A DNA stretch of 64,000 nucleotides from Erwinia persicina. GTDB lineage: Bacteria > Pseudomonadota > Gammaproteobacteria > Enterobacterales > Enterobacteriaceae. Below are positions 45,991 through 56,558 of the stretch, piece after piece; positions within the stretch are counted from its first letter, which is position 1; each line of letters begins with the position of its first letter. The notes below the pieces were generated by a model, which saw nothing but the letters and a program-made list of their open reading frames with translations, was not told where the DNA came from and made no database searches. The stretch spans positions 186,001 through 250,000 of the forward strand of contig NZ_JACYMO010000005.1 in assembly GCF_014838825.1 (NCBI RefSeq), written 5' to 3'. The position numbers were made by a program, and so were the translations under genes.

Positions 45991-46686
45991 ATGATTTACT
46001 TACGCAAAGCACAAGATCGCGGTCATGCTAATCATGGCTGGCTGGACAGCTACCACACCTTTTCTTTTGCCGATTACTACGACGCCAACTTTATGGGCTT
46101 CTCGGCACTGCGGGTGATTAACGAAGATGTGATCGACGGCGGTCAGGGGTTTGGTACGCATCCCCATAAAGATATGGAAATTCTGACCTATGTCCTGTCC
46201 GGTACCGTTGAGCACCAGGACAGCATGGGTAACAAAGAGCAGATCCCGGCGGGTGAGTTCCAGATTATGAGCGCCGGAACCGGCGTGCGTCACTCTGAGT
46301 ACAACGCCAGTAAAGACGTTCCGCTGCATCTGTACCAGATCTGGATTATCCCGGAAAAAACCGGCATTGAACCGCGTTACGCGCAGCGCCGTTTTGACGA
46401 TGTGCAGGGCCGCCAGCTGGTGCTGTCACCGGATGCCCGCGACGGATCGTTGAAGGTGTTCCAGGATATGACGTTGTCGCGCTGGGCGCTGAAAGCGGAC
46501 GAGCAGGGGAGCGTGGATATTGCAGTCGGTCGCCGCATCTGGATCCAGGTGGTGAAGGGGGATGTTACCGTCAACGGCGAGGCGGCGACCACCTCTGACG
46601 CCTTTGCCATTTGGGATGAAAAATCGCTGTCAGTCGCCGCCAGCAGCGACGCTGAGATCCTGCTGTTCGACCTGCCACCGGTTTAA
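45991..46686 (+). CDS. yhhW: pirin-family quercetinase YhhW
   Basis: A 231-residue bicupin of the pirin family, the length of E. coli YhhW, which has quercetin 2,3-dioxygenase activity in vitro. Metal-binding residues are in FGTHPHKDMEILTYVLSG (His-x-His) and the later Glu and His of AGTGVRHSEYN. LDSYHTFSFADYYD is the pirin signature. ATG 45991 with GAGGAGA upstream is preferred over the in-frame TTG at 45985. In the same orientation as gntR but separated from it by a terminator. Confidence 0.94.
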   Translation: MIYLRKAQDRGHANHGWLDSYHTFSFADYYDANFMGFSALRVINEDVIDGGQGFGTHPHKDMEILTYVLSGTVEHQDSMGNKEQIPAGEFQIMSAGTGVRHSEYNASKDVPLHLYQIWIIPEKTGIEPRYAQRRFDDVQGRQLVLSPDARDGSLKVFQDMTLSRWALKADEQGSVDIAVGRRIWIQVVKGDVTVNGEAATTSDAFAIWDEKSLSVAASSDAEILLFDLPPV

Positions 46687-46707
46687 AGACAACCCGTGTC
46701 ACACTTT

Positions 46708-46740
46708 AAGGGGCGAGACGATCGCCCCTTTGTCGTTTTT
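46708..46740 (+). terminator. terminator after yhhW
   Basis: AAGGGGCGA and TCGCCCCTT pair around GACGA, followed by TGTCG and a T-run. It separates yhhW from gntR. Confidence 0.8.
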
Positions 46741-46793
46741 CCCTCCAGTTTTGTTACACTCAGCGTAATTCTGTCCCCACTAGCTGAAGTCTG

Positions 46794-47789
46794 ATGAAGA
46801 AAAAAAGACCGGTACTACAGGATGTTGCCGATCGCGTCGGTATCACCAAAATGACCGTCAGCCGCTATCTGCGCCACCCCGATCAGGTCTCTGCCGCGCT
46901 GCAGGGCAAGATTGCTGCTGCGTTAGATGAGCTGGGTTATATCCCTAATCGCGCACCTGACATGCTCTCCAACGCTACCAGCCGGGCGATCGGCGTGCTG
47001 CTGCCTTCCCTGACCAATCAGGTCTTTGCTGATGTGCTACGCGGGATTGAAACGGTTACCGATGCGGCGGGTTATCAGACGCTGGTGGGCCACTTTGGCT
47101 ACAGTGCCGAAAAAGAAGAACTACAGCTGCGCTCTCTGCTGGGCTGGAATATTGACGGGCTGATCCTCACCGAACGCACCCACACGGCGGCCAGCCTGCG
47201 AATGATCGAAACGGCCGGTATCCCGGTGATAGAGATGATGGACTCTGTCTCGCCCTGCCTGGATATGGCGGTCGGCTTTGATAACGTTGAGGCGGCCCGG
47301 CAGATGACCCATGCCATTCTGCAAAAAGGCCATCGCCATACCGTGTATCTTGGCGCACGCCTGGATGAGCGTACCCTGCAAAAAGAGCAGGGCTATCGCC
47401 TGGCGATGACGGAAGCCGGGCTGGAACCGCGCAGCGTGATGATGGAAGCGGCGTCGTCGTTTTCCGCCGGGGCGATGCTGATGTGCGAGGCGCAGAAAAA
47501 CTATCCGCAGACCGACAGCCTGTTCTGTACCAACGATGACCTGGCGGTCGGCGCGATGTTCGAGTGTCAGCGTCAGGGGCTACAGGTACCGCAGCAGATG
47601 GCCATCGCTGGTTTCCACGGCCATGATATTGCTCATGTGGTGAATCCGCCGCTGGCCACGGTACAGACGCCCCGCGAGGAGATGGGACAGGCATCCGCCA
47701 GGCTGCTGCTGGCGCGTATTCGCGGTGAGGTCACCGATCCGTCCCCGGTGGACGTTGGTTTTACCATCCTGCCCGGCGGCAGTATCTGA
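46794..47789 (+). CDS. gntR: gluconate repressor GntR
   Basis: A 331-residue LacI-family regulator. HTH in residues 1-50 (LQDVADRVGITKMTVSRYLR) with hinge, then a periplasmic-binding-protein-like effector domain (about 60-331; IGVLLPSLTNQVFADVLRGIE). It represses gntK and gntU until gluconate binds. Length equals E. coli GntR (331). An operator matching its site lies in the 200 bp before gntK. gntR itself appears to be transcribed from its own promoter after the yhhW terminator. Confidence 0.96.
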   Translation: MKKKRPVLQDVADRVGITKMTVSRYLRHPDQVSAALQGKIAAALDELGYIPNRAPDMLSNATSRAIGVLLPSLTNQVFADVLRGIETVTDAAGYQTLVGHFGYSAEKEELQLRSLLGWNIDGLILTERTHTAASLRMIETAGIPVIEMMDSVSPCLDMAVGFDNVEAARQMTHAILQKGHRHTVYLGARLDERTLQKEQGYRLAMTEAGLEPRSVMMEAASSFSAGAMLMCEAQKNYPQTDSLFCTNDDLAVGAMFECQRQGLQVPQQMAIAGFHGHDIAHVVNPPLATVQTPREEMGQASARLLLARIRGEVTDPSPVDVGFTILPGGSI

Positions 47790-47904
47790 TCACCGGCGGG
47801 CACGCTGTTGCCCGCGTCTGACTTGTCGCTTTGTGCCACCTCCTGTCTGAATCTGCTGATTTTTTGAAGCACCTCACATTTACCAGCTTTTTCCGCCGTG
47901 GCTG

Positions 47905-47948
47905 TTGCCATAATCAATGCACATCCAGACAATGTTACCGATAACAAA
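47905..47948 (+). promoter_or_regulatory. gntK promoter and GntR operator
   Basis: -35 TTGCCA (47905-47910) and -10 GACAAT (47928-47933), 17 bp apart. The imperfect palindrome ATGTTACCGATAACAAA (47932-47948) matches the GntR operator of E. coli gnt genes and overlaps the -10. Confidence 0.85.
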
Positions 47949-47989
47949 ATGACTGATTCATCTGCTACCCCTCTGCCGGAGCCACAATA

Positions 47990-48526
47990 ATGACCACTCA
48001 TTCATCGCCTAATCACGTCTTTGTACTGATGGGTGTATCCGGAAGCGGCAAGTCTGCCGTTGCCAATGCCGTTGCACATCAGCTTAACGCAGCCTTCCTC
48101 GATGGCGACTTCCTGCATCCGCGTGCCAACATTGAAAAAATGTCGGCGGGCCATCCGCTGAACGATGATGACCGCCGCCCGTGGCTGGAATCGATTAATG
48201 ATGCCGCGTTTGCCATGCAGCGCACCAATGATGTTTCACTGATCGTCTGTTCGGCGCTGAAAAAAAGTTATCGCGATATTTTGCGCAAGGGTAACAGCAA
48301 CCTCTCTTTCGTTTATCTGAAAGGTGACTTCGATACCATTGAGTCGCGCCTGCGCGCGCGCAAAGGGCACTTCTTTAAGCCCCAGATGCTGGTGACTCAG
48401 TTTGCCACGCTGGAAGAGCCGGGTAGTGATGAGCACGATGTACTGGTTGTCGATATTAATCAGTCGCTTGAAAAGGTTGTCGCAGCAACCCTGACCACCA
48501 TTGACGGTGCGGCCAGTAAAAAATAA
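47990..48526 (+). CDS. gntK: gluconokinase GntK
   Basis: A 178-residue P-loop kinase, D-gluconate plus ATP to 6-phosphogluconate. Walker A GVSGSGKSAVA (about 15-25), FLDGDFLHPRANIEKMSAGHPLNDDDR substrate block (core DGDFLHPRANI), CSALKKSYRDILR and the lid RKGHFF. It carries the longer substrate block of the thermoresistant GntK type. It lies 10 bp before gntU in the same transcript, controlled by GntR. Confidence 0.96.
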   Translation: MTTHSSPNHVFVLMGVSGSGKSAVANAVAHQLNAAFLDGDFLHPRANIEKMSAGHPLNDDDRRPWLESINDAAFAMQRTNDVSLIVCSALKKSYRDILRKGNSNLSFVYLKGDFDTIESRLRARKGHFFKPQMLVTQFATLEEPGSDEHDVLVVDINQSLEKVVAATLTTIDGAASKK

Positions 48527-48536
48527 GTAGGGTGTT

Positions 48537-49877
48537 ATGAGTACTGCAACACTGGTGTTAACAGCAGCCGGATCGGTTCTGCTGCTGCTTTTTTTAGTGA
48601 TGAAGGCAAGGATGCACGCCTTTGTGGCGCTGATGTTAGTCTCTATCGGTGCCGGCCTGTTCTCCGGGATGCCGCTGGATAAAATTGCCACAACGATGGA
48701 AAAGGGCATGGGCGGTACGCTCGGATTCCTTGCGATTGTGGTGGCGCTGGGCGCGATGTTCGGCAAGATCCTGCATGAAACCGGGGCGGTCGACCAGATT
48801 GCCATCCGCATGCTGAAAACCTTTGGCGAAAGCCGCGCGCATTATGCGATGGGGATCGCCGGGCTGATTTGTGCGCTGCCGCTGTTTTTCGAAGTGGCAG
48901 TGGTGCTGCTGATCAGCATTGCTTTTGCGGTGGCGCGGCGCACCGGCGATAACCTGGTGAAACTGGTGATCCCGCTGTTTGCCGGCGTTGCGGCAGCGGC
49001 GGCCTTTCTGCTGCCGGGGCCGGCACCGATGCTGCTGGCGTCGCAGATGCATGCTGATTTTGGCTGGATGATCCTGCTGGGGCTGTGTGCGGCGATCCCG
49101 GGCATGCTGATTGCCGGGCCGCTGTTCGGCCGTTTTATCAGCCAGCACGTAACCTTTGGCGTTCCGGCAGAGGGTGATCATCCCGAATTCGATGAGAGCA
49201 AGCTACCCTCCTTTGGTTTCAGCCTGTCGTTGATCCTCTTCCCGCTGCTGCTGGTCGGCCTGAAAACCATCGGGGCGCGATTTACCGCACCGGGCTCGAC
49301 GCTGTACGAGTGGCTGGAGTTTATCGGCCATCCGTTTACCGCGATCCTGCTGGCCTGCCTGGTCGCTATTTATGGTCTGGCATACCGTCAGGGTATGGAT
49401 AAAGAGCGCGTCATGGAGATCTGCGGCGCGGCGCTCCAGCCAGCGGGGATTATTCTGTTGGTGATTGGTGCCGGAGGCGTGTTTAAACAGGTGCTGGTGG
49501 ATTCGGGCGTTGGCCCGGCGCTGGGCAATGCCTTAACCGGAGCCGGTCTGCCGGTGGCGCTGGCCTGCTTCGTGCTGGCGGGGGCGGTGCGTATTATTCA
49601 GGGCTCGGCCACGGTCGCCTGTCTGACCGCCGTCGGGCTGATTATGCCGGTGATTGAGCCGCTGCACTATTCCGGCGCACAGATGGCTGCGCTGTCGATT
49701 TGCATCGCCGGGGGCTCCATTATCTGCAGCCACGTTAACGACGCTGGTTTCTGGCTGTTTGGCCGTTTTACCGGGGCAACCGAAGCACAGACGCTGAAGA
49801 CATGGACGCTGATGGAAACGATCCTCGGCACCGTCGGCGCGATTATCGGGATGATTGCCTTCGAGTTATTATCGTAA
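48537..49877 (+). CDS. gntU: gluconate:H+ symporter GntU
   Basis: A 446-residue inner-membrane permease of the GntP family with about 12-14 membrane segments. KARMHAFVALMLVSIGAGLFSGMPLDKI, GALPLFF-type (ICALPLFFEVAVVLLIS) and ICSHVNDAGFWLFGRFTG are family signatures. Length equals E. coli GntU (446). It is cotranscribed with gntK and imports gluconate with low affinity in E. coli. A long hairpin follows. Confidence 0.95.
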   Translation: MSTATLVLTAAGSVLLLLFLVMKARMHAFVALMLVSIGAGLFSGMPLDKIATTMEKGMGGTLGFLAIVVALGAMFGKILHETGAVDQIAIRMLKTFGESRAHYAMGIAGLICALPLFFEVAVVLLISIAFAVARRTGDNLVKLVIPLFAGVAAAAAFLLPGPAPMLLASQMHADFGWMILLGLCAAIPGMLIAGPLFGRFISQHVTFGVPAEGDHPEFDESKLPSFGFSLSLILFPLLLVGLKTIGARFTAPGSTLYEWLEFIGHPFTAILLACLVAIYGLAYRQGMDKERVMEICGAALQPAGIILLVIGAGGVFKQVLVDSGVGPALGNALTGAGLPVALACFVLAGAVRIIQGSATVACLTAVGLIMPVIEPLHYSGAQMAALSICIAGGSIICSHVNDAGFWLFGRFTGATEAQTLKTWTLMETILGTVGAIIGMIAFELLS

Positions 49878-49885
49878 TTGATAGC

Positions 49886-49917
49886 GCGGGCGGACCTTCT
49901 TTTTTCGGTCCGCCCGC
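49886..49917. terminator. hairpin between gntU and yhgN
   Basis: GCGGGCGGACC and GGTCCGCCCGC form an 11-bp perfect stem around a T-rich loop, between convergent gntU and yhgN. No T-run after the stem, so rho-independent action is uncertain. Confidence 0.6.
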
Positions 49918-49922
49918 TACCC

Positions 49923-50516
49923 TCAGAGTTTCAAATACGTCCGTATCCCATCCAGAAACATCTGCGTCGCCAGCATAATCAGAATCAGCCCCATCAGCCG
50001 TTCCAGCGCACTGACCCCTTTATCACCCAACAGTCTTAAGAACAGCCCCGACAGCAGCAGGATCACTACAGTCAGCCCCCAGGCGATCAGCAGCGCACCG
50101 ACCAGATGACTCATATTGTGTGGATACTGGTGTGACAGCAGCATCAGCGTGGCGAGCAGAGAGGGCCCGGCGACCAGTGGGATCGCCAGCGGTACCAGGA
50201 AGGGTTCTTCTCCCGCAGACAACCCGGTACTGCTGCTCTCCTGTGAAGGGAAAATCATCTTAATGGCGATCAGGAACAGGATAATGCCGCCGGAGATCGA
50301 CACGGTTTCCGTTCGCAGATTGAGGAAGGCGAGAATTTTTTCCCCGGCGAACAGAAACAGCAGCATGATGAACAGCGCGATCAACATTTCGCGCATCAGC
50401 ACCACTCGACGACGTTTCGGCTCCAGATGTTTTAAAACCGACATAAAAATCGGCAAATTGCCCAGCGGATCCATAATCAGCAACAATAATATCGTCGCGG
50501 AGATCATTTCAGTCAT
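49923..50516 (-). CDS. yhgN: MarC-family membrane protein YhgN
   Basis: A 197-residue protein with six membrane segments, UPF0056/MarC family. LLIMDPLGNLPIFMSVLKHL, ISGGIILFLIAIKMIFP, PLAIPLVAGPSLLATLMLLS and ALERLMGLILIMLATQMFLDGI match E. coli YhgN. Transport function suspected but unproven. Convergent with gntU; divergent from asd. Confidence 0.93.
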   Translation of the reverse strand: MTEMISATILLLLIMDPLGNLPIFMSVLKHLEPKRRRVVLMREMLIALFIMLLFLFAGEKILAFLNLRTETVSISGGIILFLIAIKMIFPSQESSSTGLSAGEEPFLVPLAIPLVAGPSLLATLMLLSHQYPHNMSHLVGALLIAWGLTVVILLLSGLFLRLLGDKGVSALERLMGLILIMLATQMFLDGIRTYLKL

Positions 50517-50789
50517 CGTTGTTGTTCTCGTTATTAATCAATGTCGCTACGTTATAAGCAGCGCTGCTAAAAAAAACCATCTAATCGATTTAATTCACTT
50601 GCCACTTTTGCTGCACCTTGTAAGGTTTAGCAATCATATGGTTTTAACTCTAACAGGTCAGGCGTCACTGTCGTAGCCAGTTTGCTTACCGCCAGCACAT
50701 CGTAGCCGGAGCGTACAGACGTACGTGAGGATGACGGGCACTGCCGGGGGTGAAAATGGCCGGTACGGGGAGCCGGGATAAAGGTAAAG

Positions 50790-51899
50790 ATGAAGACGGT
50801 TGGATTAGTAGGTTGGCGTGGGATGGTGGGCTCTGTACTGATGCAACGCATGAGTGAAGAGCGCGATTTTGATGTGATCCGTCCGGTATTCTTCTCAACG
50901 TCTCAGCACGGTCAGGCGGCCCCGGCCTTCGCGGGCCAGTCTGCTGGCACGCTGCAGGATGCCTTTGATATCGACGCGCTGAAAGCGCTGGATATTATCA
51001 TTACCTGCCAGGGCGGGGACTACACCAGCGATATTTATCCTAAGCTGCGTGCGGCGGGCTGGAACGGGTACTGGATTGATGCCGCATCAACCCTGCGTAT
51101 GAAAGATGACGCCATCATCATCCTCGACCCGGTAAACCACAAGGTGATCCATGATGGTCTGAACAACGGCATCAAAACCTTTGTGGGCGGCAACTGTACC
51201 GTCAGTCTGATGCTGATGTCGCTGGGCGGTCTGTTTGAAAACAACCTGGTGGAGTGGGCGTCGGTAGCAACGTACCAGGCGGCTTCCGGCGGCGGCGCAC
51301 GTCATATGCGTGAACTGTTGACCCAGATGGGCATGCTGCATAACCACGTGGCAAAAGAGTTGCAGAATCCGGCTTCGGCCATCCTCGACATCGAGCGAAA
51401 AGTGACGGAGTTGAGTCGCACCGGCGTGCTGCCAACCGATAACTTTGGCGTTCCGCTGGCGGGAAGTCTGATCCCGTGGATCGACAAGCAGTTAGATAAT
51501 GGCCAGACGCGCGAAGAGTGGAAAGGCCAGGCCGAAACCAACAAGATCCTGCGCACCCCAAGCGTGATCCCGGTTGATGGTCTCTGCGTTCGCGTCGGAG
51601 CGCTGCGCTGCCACAGCCAGGCTTTCACTCTGAAACTGAAAAAAGACGTGCCGCTGTCCGACATTGAGCAACTGCTGGCCGCGCACAACGAATGGGTTAG
51701 CGTGGTGCCAAACGACCGCGAGATTTCCATGCGTGAACTGACACCGGCCGCCGTCACCGGCACGCTGAAAACCCCGGTCGGGCGTCTGCGCAAGCTGAAT
51801 ATGGGGCCGGACTATCTTTCGGCCTTTACCGTGGGCGACCAGCTACTGTGGGGCGCGGCAGAGCCGCTGCGCCGGATGTTGCGCCTGCTGGTAGGGTAA
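50790..51899 (+). CDS. asd: aspartate-semialdehyde dehydrogenase
   Basis: A 369-residue enzyme that reduces beta-aspartyl phosphate to aspartate semialdehyde, the branch point to lysine, diaminopimelate, threonine and methionine. NADPH motif [13 protein letters not shown] (5-17); catalytic Cys136 in [12 protein letters not shown]; general-base His in [13 protein letters not shown]. Length matches E. coli Asd (367). In E. coli expression falls with lysine; the 273-bp leader here has no element I can name. It is followed by a GC-rich hairpin. Confidence 0.97.
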   Translation: MKTVGLVGWRGMVGSVLMQRMSEERDFDVIRPVFFSTSQHGQAAPAFAGQSAGTLQDAFDIDALKALDIIITCQGGDYTSDIYPKLRAAGWNGYWIDAASTLRMKDDAIIILDPVNHKVIHDGLNNGIKTFVGGNCTVSLMLMSLGGLFENNLVEWASVATYQAASGGGARHMRELLTQMGMLHNHVAKELQNPASAILDIERKVTELSRTGVLPTDNFGVPLAGSLIPWIDKQLDNGQTREEWKGQAETNKILRTPSVIPVDGLCVRVGALRCHSQAFTLKLKKDVPLSDIEQLLAAHNEWVSVVPNDREISMRELTPAAVTGTLKTPVGRLRKLNMGPDYLSAFTVGDQLLWGAAEPLRRMLRLLVG

Positions 51900-51911
51900 T
51901 TCCCTCCTGTT

Positions 51912-51932
51912 CCCCCGCCAGCGGCGGGGGAC
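51912..51932 (+). terminator. GC-rich hairpin after asd
   Basis: TCCCCCGCC and GGCGGGGGA pair around AGC, 12 bp after the asd stop. No T-run, so an mRNA-stabilising stem or a weak terminator. Confidence 0.55.
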
Positions 51933-52383
51933 ATGTCAGCCTGTTTCAGTGTGCATCACTGTTTTTCACGATTATTACCCGTACCTGCCTTTTTATTGAC
52001 TGGCGATCCTTCCCGCCAGATTTCAGCCCCTCTTTACCCCCTGCGGCCTGGCTGCGAGCGGGCCTAAGAAGGTTCTGATGCTCCTGCCTCATGCCTTTAC
52101 AGCAGCAAACTTTGATCTAAACGAAATATATTTACGCTTTCGCCCATGGCTATTGTTTTCCCCTGGCTATGCTTAAAACGTAACTGTCCCTAAAACATTT
52201 TGAGTTTTCGATACGTTATTTTTAGTTTTCGATACGTTATTTCTTGCACGCTGCGGTGGTTTTTTTCCAGTGGAGGGTTTCCTGCCGGTCAGCGTGCGTT
52301 GAGCTCAATGAAGAGCAGCGCACTGGCCATGACCGTTCAATGGAGACCGCCAGTCGCCTGCCACTCATCACGGGAAGAAAGTC
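51933..52383 (+). promoter_or_regulatory. asd/glgB intergenic region (glg operon leader)
   Basis: About 450 bp without a gene. It should contain the glg operon promoter. The clearest structure is a perfect 19-bp direct repeat at 52203-52242. No certain -35/-10 pair, CRP site or GlgS-like element was identified. Confidence 0.5.
52203..52242 (+). repeat. tandem 19-bp direct repeat upstream of glgB
   Basis: AGTTTTCGATACGTTATTT occurs at 52203-52221 and again at 52224-52242, identical, with a 21-bp period (two helical turns). The spacing would put two protein molecules on the same face of the DNA. Confidence 0.85.
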
Positions 52384-54570
52384 ATGTCAGAGCTTATGGA
52401 TCGTCATGCAATTAACGCGTTAGTCTCGGGTCACTTTGCTGACCCCTTTTCACTCCTGGGTATGCACAAGACCGCGAAAGGTCTTGAGGTGCGTGCTCTG
52501 TTACCTGACGCCAGCGAAGTCTGGGTGATCGAAACCAGCACCGGAAACAAGTGTGTGCAGCTGGAGTCTCTGGACTCCCGGGGCTTTTTCCATGGGGTAA
52601 TGCCGAAGCGTAAGAACCCGTTTCGCTATCAGCTGGCTGTTACCTGGCACGGGCAGCAGAATCTCATCGATGATGCATACCGCTTTGGCCCGCTGTTGCC
52701 GGAGATGGACAGCTGGCTGCTGGCTGAGGGCACCCACCTGCGCCCCTATGAGACCATGGGGGCCCATGCGGATGTGATTGACGGCGTCATTGGTACGCGC
52801 TTTGCCGTCTGGGCACCCAACGCGCAGCGCGTGTCCGTGGTCGGGGAATTTAACTACTGGGATGGCCGCCGGCATCCCATGCGCCTGCGTCGTGAAATGG
52901 GCGTATGGGAGCTGTTTATCCCGGCTGCCCGCCCCGGTCAGCTGTATAAATTTGAAATTATCGATAAAGACGGTCAGCTGAGATTAAAAGCTGACCCTTA
53001 CGCCTTTGAGGCGCAGATGCGTCCGCAGACGGCATCAATGATTTGCGGTATCCCGGAAAAAACCACCCTGTCACCGGAGCGCCAGCGTGCCAATGGCTTT
53101 GATGCACCGATCTCCATTTATGAGGTTCACCTCGGGTCCTGGCGGCGTCATACCGATAACCACTTCTGGCTGAGTTATAAAGAGCTGGCAGAGCAGCTGG
53201 TGCCTTACGCCAAAGAGATGGGCTTTACCCATCTGGAGTTGCTGCCGATCAATGAGCACCCCTTTGACGGCAGCTGGGGCTACCAGCCACTGGGGATGTA
53301 CGCCCCGACGCGGCGTTTCGGCACCCGTGATGATTTCCGCGCCTTTATCACCGCTGCCCATAATGCCGGGCTTAATGTGCTGCTGGACTGGGTTCCCGGT
53401 CATTTCCCTTCCGATGACTTTGGTCTGGCGAAGTTTGACGGCACGGAGCTGTACGAACATGGGGATCCGCGCGAGGGCTTCCATCAGGACTGGAACACGC
53501 TGATTTATAACTTTGGCCGTCGTGAGGTGAGTAACTATCTCGCCGGCAATGCGCTGTACTGGATCGAGCGTTTTGGCATTGACGGGCTGCGGGTGGATGC
53601 GGTTGCCTCGATGATTTACCGTGACTACAGCCGCGCCGAAGGCGAGTGGGTGCCTAATCACCTGGGGGGGCGCGAGAACCTGGAGGCGATCGCCTTCCTG
53701 CGTTACACCAACCGAACCCTCGGCCATGCGGCCCCGGGCTCCATCACCGTGGCCGAAGAGTCGACTGACTTTGATGGCGTTTCGCGGCCGCCGGAAATGG
53801 GCGGGCTGGGCTTCTGGTTCAAATGGAACCTCGGCTGGATGCACGACACGCTCGACTATATGAAGCTTGATCCGATTCACCGCCGTCATCACCACAATCT
53901 GATGACCTTCGGCATGCTTTACAACTACACCGAAAACTTCGTCCTGCCGCTGTCGCACGATGAAGTCGTACACGGAAAACGTTCGATTCTTGACCGGATG
54001 CCGGGGGATGCCTGGCAGAAGTTTGCCAACCTGCGTGCTTACTACGGCTGGATGTTTGGTTTCCCCGGTAAGAAGCTGCTGTTTATGGGGAATGAATTCG
54101 CTCAGGGCAAAGAGTGGAACCACGATACCAGCCTCGACTGGCATCTGCTGGAAGGGGAGGACAACTGGCACAACGGCGTACAGCGCCTGGTGCGGGATCT
54201 GAACCACACTTACCGGGCACATACGCCGCTCTACCAGCAGGACTTCGACCCGGCAGGGTTTGAGTGGCTGGTCGTGGATGATTTTGATAACTCCGTGTTT
54301 GTCTTTGTCCGCCGTGACCGCGACGGTAACGAGCTGATCGTCGCCAGTAACTTTACGCCGGTGCCGCGCTATGACTATCGCTTTGGCGTGTCCGGTGCCG
54401 GACGCTGGCGCGAAGTGCTGAACACGGATTCGGGTCACTATCACGGCGGTAACAACGGCAACCTCGGGACGGTCAGTACCGATGACTGGGGCAGCCATAA
54501 CCGCAGCCACTCTCTGAGTCTGACGCTGCCCGCCCTGTCTACGCTGTGGCTGGTGCGGGAGGCGGAATGA
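52384..54570 (+). CDS. glgB: 1,4-alpha-glucan branching enzyme GlgB
   Basis: A 728-residue GH13 enzyme that makes alpha-1,6 branches in glycogen. Two N-terminal CBM48-like modules (about 20-220; [20 protein letters not shown]), then the catalytic barrel with [10 protein letters not shown], nucleophile Asp in [13 protein letters not shown], acid/base Glu in TVAEESTDF and His-Asp in [12 protein letters not shown]; the C-terminal domain closes the protein. Length equals E. coli GlgB (728). It is the first gene of glgBXCAP; the stop overlaps the glgX start. Confidence 0.97.
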   Translation: MSELMDRHAINALVSGHFADPFSLLGMHKTAKGLEVRALLPDASEVWVIETSTGNKCVQLESLDSRGFFHGVMPKRKNPFRYQLAVTWHGQQNLIDDAYRFGPLLPEMDSWLLAEGTHLRPYETMGAHADVIDGVIGTRFAVWAPNAQRVSVVGEFNYWDGRRHPMRLRREMGVWELFIPAARPGQLYKFEIIDKDGQLRLKADPYAFEAQMRPQTASMICGIPEKTTLSPERQRANGFDAPISIYEVHLGSWRRHTDNHFWLSYKELAEQLVPYAKEMGFTHLELLPINEHPFDGSWGYQPLGMYAPTRRFGTRDDFRAFITAAHNAGLNVLLDWVPGHFPSDDFGLAKFDGTELYEHGDPREGFHQDWNTLIYNFGRREVSNYLAGNALYWIERFGIDGLRVDAVASMIYRDYSRAEGEWVPNHLGGRENLEAIAFLRYTNRTLGHAAPGSITVAEESTDFDGVSRPPEMGGLGFWFKWNLGWMHDTLDYMKLDPIHRRHHHNLMTFGMLYNYTENFVLPLSHDEVVHGKRSILDRMPGDAWQKFANLRAYYGWMFGFPGKKLLFMGNEFAQGKEWNHDTSLDWHLLEGEDNWHNGVQRLVRDLNHTYRAHTPLYQQDFDPAGFEWLVVDDFDNSVFVFVRRDRDGNELIVASNFTPVPRYDYRFGVSGAGRWREVLNTDSGHYHGGNNGNLGTVSTDDWGSHNRSHSLSLTLPALSTLWLVREAE

Positions 54571-56546
54571 CACCGTTACGGGAGGGGCAACCGGCACCAC
54601 GTGGTGCCAGCTACGACGGCAAAGGCGTGAATTTTACGCTGTTCTCCCAGCATGCGGAACGTGTCGAGCTGTGCCTGTTTGATGCCAGCGGCGTGGAAAC
54701 ACGCGTGGACCTTCCGGCACGAAGCGGTGATATCTGGCACGGCTATCTTCCCGCCTGTAAACCGGGGCAGCGTTACGGCTACCGCGTCCACGGCCCCTGG
54801 CGGCCGCAGCAGGGCCAGCGCTTTAATCCGGCCAAACTGCTGCTCGACCCCTGTGCACAGGATGTGGTGGGAGAAGTGAGCGACGACCCGTGCTTCCAGT
54901 GCGGGGAGGAGCAGCCTGACGCGACTGACAGCGGGTCCCTCGCACCAAAGGGCGTGGTACGGGCCGGTGATTTTGACTGGGGCAACGATGTTGCCCCCCG
55001 CGTGCCCTGGGGCAGTACCGTCATTTATGAGGCCCACGTGCGCGGCCTGACAAAACAGCATCCGGACATCCCGGAAGCCCTGCGCGGCACCTATGCGGCA
55101 CTCGGCCATCCGGTGATGATCGACTACTTCCAGCGTCTGGGGATCACCAGCCTGGAACTGTTGCCCGTCGCCTGCTTCGCCAGCGAACCCCGGCTGCTCA
55201 GAATGGGCCTGAGTAACTACTGGGGATATAACCCGCTGGCCTGTTATGCGCTGGAGGCACGCTATGCTTCCTGTGAAGACAATCCGCGTCAGGAGTTTCA
55301 GCAGGCGGTAAAAGCGCTGCATCAGGCCGGGATTGAGGTGATCCTTGACGTGGTGTTCAACCACACGGCCGAGCTGGAAGAGAGCGGTCCCACGCTGTCA
55401 ATGCGTGGTATCGACAACCAGAGTTACTACTGGCTGGACGGCCAGGGTGACTATCAGAACTGGACGGGCTGTGGCAACACGCAGAATCTCAGCCATCCGC
55501 AGGTCATGGGGTGGATGCTGGACTGCCTGCGTTACTGGGTCGAGGAGTGCCATGTTGATGGTTTTCGCTTTGACCTGGCCACCGTGCTGGGGCGTACACC
55601 GGACTATCAGCAGAACGCGCCGTTGTTCCAGGCCATTGCCGCCGATCCGCTGCTGTCGGGCTGCAAGCTGATTGCCGAACCCTGGGATATCGGCCCCGGC
55701 GGCTATCAGGTTGGCAACTTTCCGTCTCCCTTTGCGGAATGGAATGACCATTTCCGCGACACTGCGCGGCGCTACTGGCTGCACGGTGAGATGACCAACG
55801 GTGATTTTGCACGCCGTTTTGCCGGGTCGGCCGATGTGTTTGACCGCAACGGTCGTCGCCCGTCCGCCAGCATCAATTTAGTAACCGCTCACGACGGCTT
55901 TACGCTGCGCGATGTGGTGAGTTTTGAACGTAAACACAATGAGGCCAACGGCGAAGATAACCGTGACGGCAGCAGCAATAACTTCAGCCATAACCACGGC
56001 GTTGAAGGACTGAATGCGCCGCTGCTGGTGGTGGAACACCGCCGCCGCAGCGTCCATGCCCTGCTGACCACGCTGCTGCTGGCGCAGGGCACGCCGATGT
56101 TGCTGGCCGGGGACGAGCACGGGCACAGCCAGCACGGGAACAATAATGCGTACTGCCAGGATAACCCGCTGACGTGGTTCGACTGGCAGCAGCACGATCG
56201 TGGGCTGTTTGCCTTCACCGCCACCCTGATCCACCTGCGCCGCCGGATCCCGGCACTGCAGAGCGATCGCTGGTGGCAGGAGGGAGATGGCAATGTTGAG
56301 TGGCTGAACGACCAGGGACAGCCGCTGACGACTGCGCAGTGGGAGCAGGGGGTACATCGTATGCAGATCAGGCTGTCACAGCACTGGTTGTTAACGATCA
56401 ACGCCACCGAAGACGTGTATGACCTGGTGTTACCTGAAGGGCAATGGCACGCCATACCCCCCTTCGCCGGGGATGATAACCCGATCCTGTCAACTGTCTG
56501 GCATGGGGCCGCACACGGAGTGTGTGTGTTCCACGAACAATCATAA
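54567..56546 (+). CDS. glgX: glycogen debranching enzyme GlgX
   Basis: A 659-residue GH13 isoamylase-type enzyme that removes limit-dextrin branches left by GlgP. CBM48 at the N-terminus (about 5-100), nucleophile Asp in [13 protein letters not shown], acid/base Glu in LIAEPWDIG and His-Asp in [15 protein letters not shown] 54567 overlaps the glgB stop and is chosen over an in-frame GTG-type start seven codons upstream, since [18 protein letters not shown] fits the family. Length matches E. coli (657). Confidence 0.96.
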   Translation: MTPLREGQPAPRGASYDGKGVNFTLFSQHAERVELCLFDASGVETRVDLPARSGDIWHGYLPACKPGQRYGYRVHGPWRPQQGQRFNPAKLLLDPCAQDVVGEVSDDPCFQCGEEQPDATDSGSLAPKGVVRAGDFDWGNDVAPRVPWGSTVIYEAHVRGLTKQHPDIPEALRGTYAALGHPVMIDYFQRLGITSLELLPVACFASEPRLLRMGLSNYWGYNPLACYALEARYASCEDNPRQEFQQAVKALHQAGIEVILDVVFNHTAELEESGPTLSMRGIDNQSYYWLDGQGDYQNWTGCGNTQNLSHPQVMGWMLDCLRYWVEECHVDGFRFDLATVLGRTPDYQQNAPLFQAIAADPLLSGCKLIAEPWDIGPGGYQVGNFPSPFAEWNDHFRDTARRYWLHGEMTNGDFARRFAGSADVFDRNGRRPSASINLVTAHDGFTLRDVVSFERKHNEANGEDNRDGSSNNFSHNHGVEGLNAPLLVVEHRRRSVHALLTTLLLAQGTPMLLAGDEHGHSQHGNNNAYCQDNPLTWFDWQQHDRGLFAFTATLIHLRRRIPALQSDRWWQEGDGNVEWLNDQGQPLTTAQWEQGVHRMQIRLSQHWLLTINATEDVYDLVLPEGQWHAIPPFAGDDNPILSTVWHGAAHGVCVFHEQS

Positions 56547-56558
56547 TAGGAATCAGAC

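Noticed and set aside
53071..54600. A 509-codon antisense ORF inside glgB.
   Set aside because: Shadow frame of the confidently identified branching enzyme; composition is that of a reverse frame.
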